A DNA stretch of 64,000 bases from Pseudarthrobacter sp. BIM B-2242. GTDB lineage: Bacteria > Actinomycetota > Actinomycetes > Actinomycetales > Micrococcaceae. This document shows, piece by piece, positions 59,618 to 64,000 of the stretch. Position 1 is the first letter of the stretch; each line of letters begins with the position of its first letter. The position numbers and the translations under genes were made by a program. The notes under the pieces are model-generated. The model saw only the letters and a program-made list of their open reading frames with translations, made no database searches and had not been told where the DNA came from. The DNA is taken from NCBI RefSeq assembly GCF_014764445.1, contig NZ_CP061721.1, positions 4,216,001-4,280,000 of the forward strand, in the 5' to 3' direction.

Positions 59618-60991
59618 CTACAGCGCTTTCACGGCTCCGAGCACCTTGGCGAGTGAATCTTTGGCGTCGCCGAAGAGCAGGGACGTCTGCGGTTCGTACA
59701 GGAGCTCGTTCTCAATGCCGGCGAATCCGGGCCGCATTGAGCGCTTCAGGAAGATGACCTGGCGCGCATCGGACACTTCCAGGATGGGCATGCCGTAGAT
59801 GGGCGAGCCGGACGAGGTCTTCGCGGCCGGGTTCACCACATCGTTGGCGCCCACCACCAGTGCCACGTCCGCGGTCCGGAATTCGGAGTTGATCTCGCCC
59901 ATTTCCTTGAGCGACTCGTACGGCACGTTCGCCTCGGCCAGCAGCACGTTCATGTGCCCCGGCATCCGGCCGGCCACGGGGTGGATGGCAAAGTCGACGT
60001 CGATCCCGCGGGCTTCCAGGGCCTGCGCGAGTTCGGCGGCGGTGTGCTGGCCCTGTGCCACGGCGAGGCCGTAGCCGGGCACGATGATGACCCTCTGGGC
60101 GTAGCCCAGGAGCACTGCCACGTCCTCAGCGCTGGAGGATCTGACCGGACGTTCGCTCACGGCGGTGGACCCCGCCGTCGAGCCTCCCTTGAAGGCGCCG
60201 AACAGGATGCCCGCCACACTGCGGCCCATCGCCGCGGCCATGGCACGCGTCAGGATGGTACCGGAGGCGCCCACCAGCGTGCCCGCGACCACCAGGAGGA
60301 CGTTGTCCAGCACCACGCCGGACGCGGCTACCGCCAGGCCGGTGAAGGCGTTCAGGAGCGAAATGACGATGGGCACGTCGGCCCCGCCCACCGGCAGCAC
60401 CAGCAGCGCGCCGGCGGCGAGGCCCAGCACCATCAGCAGGACCGCGAGCGCCAGGGAACCCGTGAGGACAACGGCGACGGCGGTGCCCACCGCGGCGAGC
60501 AGGACCGCCGCCATCACCACGGGGAGCCCGGGGAACACCACCGGGCGGGTGGTCATAAGTTCCTGGAGCTTGGCGAAGGTGACCCCGGAGCCGGCGAAGG
60601 ACACGGCACCCACCAGGAGGGTGAACACGATGGCCAGGCGGACCCAGGGATCTGCATTGTGCCCGAGCTCCAGGAGCGCCACGAGAGCGGCAGCACCGCC
60701 GCCAACGCCGTTGAACAGCGCCACCAGCTGCGGCATCTGGGTCATTTTCACGCGCCGGGCCACCGGGGCGGCCACGGCGGTGCCCACCGCGATGGCGCCG
60801 ATGATCCAGGGGATGTTCTCCAGCCGGGCGGACAGGAAGACGGTTACGACGGCGAGCAGCGCACCGAAAGCGCCGATCAGGTTGCCGCGCCGTGCCGTAC
60901 GCGGTGAGCTGAGGCCGCGGAGGGCCAGGATGAAAAAGACGGCGGCGGCGAGGTAGAGCAGGGAGGTCCAGACCGGGTCGAGGAGGCTCAC
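59618..60991 (-). CDS. pntB: NAD(P) transhydrogenase subunit beta
   Basis: 457 residues, normal PntB length. Nine or so membrane helices form part of the proton channel (VGAVSFAGSGVTFAKLQELM), and the C-terminal NADP-binding domain shows VIIVPGYGLAVAQGQH, VAGRMPGHMNVLLAEA and DVALVVGANDVVNPAA. With PntAa and PntAb it couples proton entry to NADPH production. The GTG start at 60991 overlaps the pntAb stop (GTGA). Confidence 0.95.
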   Translation of the reverse strand: MSLLDPVWTSLLYLAAAVFFILALRGLSSPRTARRGNLIGAFGALLAVVTVFLSARLENIPWIIGAIAVGTAVAAPVARRVKMTQMPQLVALFNGVGGGAAALVALLELGHNADPWVRLAIVFTLLVGAVSFAGSGVTFAKLQELMTTRPVVFPGLPVVMAAVLLAAVGTAVAVVLTGSLALAVLLMVLGLAAGALLVLPVGGADVPIVISLLNAFTGLAVAASGVVLDNVLLVVAGTLVGASGTILTRAMAAAMGRSVAGILFGAFKGGSTAGSTAVSERPVRSSSAEDVAVLLGYAQRVIIVPGYGLAVAQGQHTAAELAQALEARGIDVDFAIHPVAGRMPGHMNVLLAEANVPYESLKEMGEINSEFRTADVALVVGANDVVNPAAKTSSGSPIYGMPILEVSDARQVIFLKRSMRPGFAGIENELLYEPQTSLLFGDAKDSLAKVLGAVKAL

Positions 60992-61289
60992 TTTCCGTCC
61001 TCCCTGACAGTTTCCTTCCGGGCGTGGAACATGTGCAGCATCCTGTCCGTGACCACAAAGCCGCCCACCAGGTTGGCGGTGGCCAGCACCACGGCCAGCA
61101 GCGCAATGGCCAGGACCCAAGGGTCGGCGGCCTGGCCGGCTACGATGATGGCACCCACCAGGATGATGCCGTGGATGGCGTTGGCACCGGACATCAGGGG
61201 TGTGTGCAGGGTGCTGGAGACCTTGGAAACCACCTCGAAGCCCACAAACACCGCCAGCACGGTGACTGTCAGCAGGCTCATGCCGTCCA

Positions 61290-61290
<1 letters not shown>
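60988..61290 (-). CDS. pntAb: NAD(P) transhydrogenase subunit alpha, part 2 (membrane)
   Basis: 100 residues with three helices, equal to the C-terminal membrane portion of E. coli PntA: VFVGFEVVSKVSSTLHTPLM and SGANAIHGIILVGA are the family signature. Encoded separately from the dehydrogenase part, the three-gene form of the enzyme. It overlaps pntAa by 1 nt (TGATG) and pntB by 4 nt, so the operon is translationally coupled. Confidence 0.95.
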
Positions 61291-62528
<1,238 letters not shown>

Positions 62529-62724
62529 CCGCCAGCTCCCTTACGGACGTAGTTGGCTTGAGTCTAGAGCGCTCACCGCTGCTGCGGGAGTAGGGCGGAG
62601 GGCTTGGATGGCAAACAGTTACCTTAGCCGGGTAGTACCCGGCTGCGGAGTGAGGCCCGGGCCCGCCGCGCAGGGGCAGTCCCGGCGCAGTGAACCAGGC
62701 TGCCCCAGCGCGGCCCGGGCGGGC

Positions 62725-63537
62725 CTACCCGCGCGCGGTCAGGTCGGCCGAAATCAGCTTCGCCGTCGCCACAATTTCCCGGGCAACCGCGGCCAGGTAC
62801 GCCTGCGGGTCCGCCTGGTCCGCCACAGACTGGGCCTGCAGCGAGACGTTGGCTGCCGCCACCACCTTGGCCAGCCCGTCGTAGACCGGTGCCGCCACGG
62901 ACATCAGGCCCGGCTCGAGCTCCTGGTCCAGCAGGCACCAGCCCTGCTCCCGGACCGTTTCCAGCACCGCCAGCAGCTCCGGAACCGATGCCAGGGCACG
63001 CGGCGTCAGCGGCTTGATCTCCGCGGCGGCCAGGTACTCCTTGAGTGCAGCCGGCGGCAGGGCAGCCAACAGCACCCGGCCCATGGACGTGGCGTAGGCG
63101 GGGAACCGGGTGCCCACCGTGATGCCGACGTTCATGATCCGGCGTGTGGTCACCCGGGCGATGTAGGCGATGTCCGTCCCGTCCAGGACCGCCGCGGAGG
63201 TGGATTCGCCCAGTTTGAGGGACAGTTCCTCCAGGTGCGGCTGGGCCAGCTGGGGCAGGGACAGCCCGGAGAGGTAGGCGTAGCCGAGCTGGAGGACCTT
63301 GGCCGTGAGCGCGAACGTCTTGCCGTCCGTCCGGACGTAGTCCAGCTCAACGAGGGTGTGCAGGAACCGGCGCGCCGTGGCCCTGGTGAGGCCCGTCCGG
63401 GCCGCCACCTCTGTGAGGGTCATGACGGGATGGTCGTTGTCGAAGGCACGGATGACAGCGAGCCCCCGCGCCAGCGACTGCACGTACTGATCGCTCGCCT
63501 GGGGAGCGGTGCGTGCAGCTGCTGGCGCGTTGGTCAT
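62725..63537 (-). CDS. IclR-family regulator, PcaR/PcaU-like
   Basis: 270 residues. Winged HTH (MTLTEVAARTGLTRATARRF at about 45-64) and IclR effector domain (AVLDGTDIAYIARV, RIMNVGITVGTRFPAYATSM, MGRVLLAAL), very close in style to PcaR/PobR/PcaU regulators of protocatechuate catabolism. It starts 29 nt after the stop of the CoA-transferase gene on the same strand, which is a beta-ketoadipate pathway enzyme, so it is likely pcaR. ATG 63537 is chosen; the longer frame upstream overlaps the CoA-transferase. Confidence 0.88.
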   Translation of the reverse strand: MTNAPAAARTAPQASDQYVQSLARGLAVIRAFDNDHPVMTLTEVAARTGLTRATARRFLHTLVELDYVRTDGKTFALTAKVLQLGYAYLSGLSLPQLAQPHLEELSLKLGESTSAAVLDGTDIAYIARVTTRRIMNVGITVGTRFPAYATSMGRVLLAALPPAALKEYLAAAEIKPLTPRALASVPELLAVLETVREQGWCLLDQELEPGLMSVAAPVYDGLAKVVAAANVSLQAQSVADQADPQAYLAAVAREIVATAKLISADLTARG

Positions 63538-63566
63538 GGTTATCAATCCTAGGGTGGCGGAGGGGG

Positions 63567-64000
63567 CTAGGCTGCGGTCTTGAGCGGGACGGGCACGAGT
63601 TCCTGGAGTTCCTCCAAGGTGCAGCCGAACGTCTCGCGGACTGTGACGCCGTCGGGTCCGGTCAGGAAGACGGCCTTGTCGGTGTACACACGGGTCACGC
63701 AGCCGACGCCGGTGAGGGGGTAGGTGCACGCTTCCACGATCTTGGACGCCCCTTCCCTGGTCAACAAAGTCATCATCACAAAGACGTCCTTGGCGCCGGT
63801 GGCCAGGTCCATCGCGCCGCCCACGGCGGGGATGGCATCCGGGGCGCCGGTGTGCCAGTTGGCGAGGTCACCGGTGGCCGAGACCTGGAACGCGCCGAGC
63901 ACGCAGATGTCCAGGTGCCCGCCGCGCATGATCGCGAACGAGTCGGCGTGGTGGAAGTAGGACGCACCCGGCAGTTCGGTGACGGGGATCTTGCCGGCGT
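63567..64000 (-). CDS. 3-oxoacid (beta-ketoadipate) CoA-transferase subunit B, partial
   Basis: The last 144 or so residues of a subunit B; the start lies beyond the right edge. Visible motifs are PVTELPGASYFHHADSFA, MRGGHLDICVLGAFQVSATG and VGGAMDLATGAKDVFVMM, standard for PcaJ/ScoB. It transfers CoA from succinyl-CoA to a 3-oxoacid. PcaJ is favoured because of the neighbouring PcaR-like gene and pobA nearby, but ScoB cannot be excluded. Confidence 0.88.
   Translation of the reverse strand, partial: AGKIPVTELPGASYFHHADSFAIMRGGHLDICVLGAFQVSATGDLANWHTGAPDAIPAVGGAMDLATGAKDVFVMMTLLTREGASKIVEACTYPLTGVGCVTRVYTDKAVFLTGPDGVTVRETFGCTLEELQELVPVPLKTAA

Noticed and set aside
63554..63729. Extended start for the second IclR protein
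   Set aside because: The extra 64 residues lie antiphase over the conserved CoA-transferase coding sequence and are Arg/Pro-rich; ATG 63537 begins at the expected place.

Overview
The window looks like a chromosomal segment from a high-GC actinobacterium of the Micrococcaceae, most likely Arthrobacter or Pseudarthrobacter. This rests on overall base composition, frequent GTG/TTG starts, tightly overlapping operons, the mix of catabolic and transport genes, and an IS3-family element of a kind I associate with Arthrobacter. The identification is inference. No rRNA, tRNA, CRISPR array or prophage was recognised.

Layout. 1-5.4 kb: a regulatory edge with a near-perfect DasR (dre) site and a CRP/GlxR-like site, a frameshifted TetR gene, an MFS transporter, an RraA-like protein, a sugar MFS transporter, a GNAT and a small membrane protein. 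5.4-9.3 kb: a complete iron-siderophore ABC importer (binding protein, two permeases, ATPase) behind a promoter carrying a DtxR/IdeR-type iron box. 9.4-11.4 kb: an IS3-type insertion sequence with a canonical -1 frameshift heptamer and a 423-bp tandem duplication of its 3' end, inserted among members of an interspersed 32-bp repeat family. 11.4-17.7 kb: mannitol PTS (mtlA, mtlD, TetR regulator) divergent from the general PTS genes ptsI and ptsH. 17.8-23 kb: an alpha/beta hydrolase, an excisionase-like HTH protein, a PucR regulator divergent from alanine dehydrogenase, and a Gfo/Idh/MocA oxidoreductase. 23-29 kb: an oligopeptide ABC operon (oppB, oppC, fused oppDF, oppA). 29.3-35 kb: TetR with a divergent FMN reductase, a GerMN-like lipoprotein, a PEP-mutase-family protein, an aminotransferase and a universal stress protein.

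35-41 kb: branched-chain 2-oxoacid dehydrogenase (E1 alpha, E1 beta, E2) with a PAP2-type protein at its end and a HisC-like aminotransferase upstream; a 42-bp nested palindrome precedes E1 alpha. 41.4-43.1 kb: a two-gene unit that looks like a type VII (Esx) secretion substrate pair, a WXG100-like small protein and a serine hydrolase with its own N-terminal WxG hairpin and YxxxE signal; this is the most unusual pair in the window. 43.3-48.6 kb: purB, a histidine phosphatase, a soluble Ser/Thr kinase with a small Cys-containing partner and a MarR regulator, a GNAT and a thioesterase. 48.8-52.9 kb: an Fbp-type ABC importer with a fused double permease. 53-57 kb: thymidine kinase, then 4-hydroxybenzoate hydroxylase (pobA) with an IclR regulator and two matching palindromic operators. 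57-62.5 kb: an FUSC-like membrane protein, an ACT-domain membrane protein, a diacylglycerol-kinase-like enzyme and the three-subunit proton-translocating transhydrogenase. 62.7-64 kb: a second IclR regulator and a CoA-transferase B subunit cut by the window edge, probably the start of a beta-ketoadipate cluster.

Together the genes describe a soil heterotroph that imports sugars, sugar alcohols, peptides and iron, breaks down branched-chain amino acids and hydroxybenzoate, and controls most of these modules with a local regulator.
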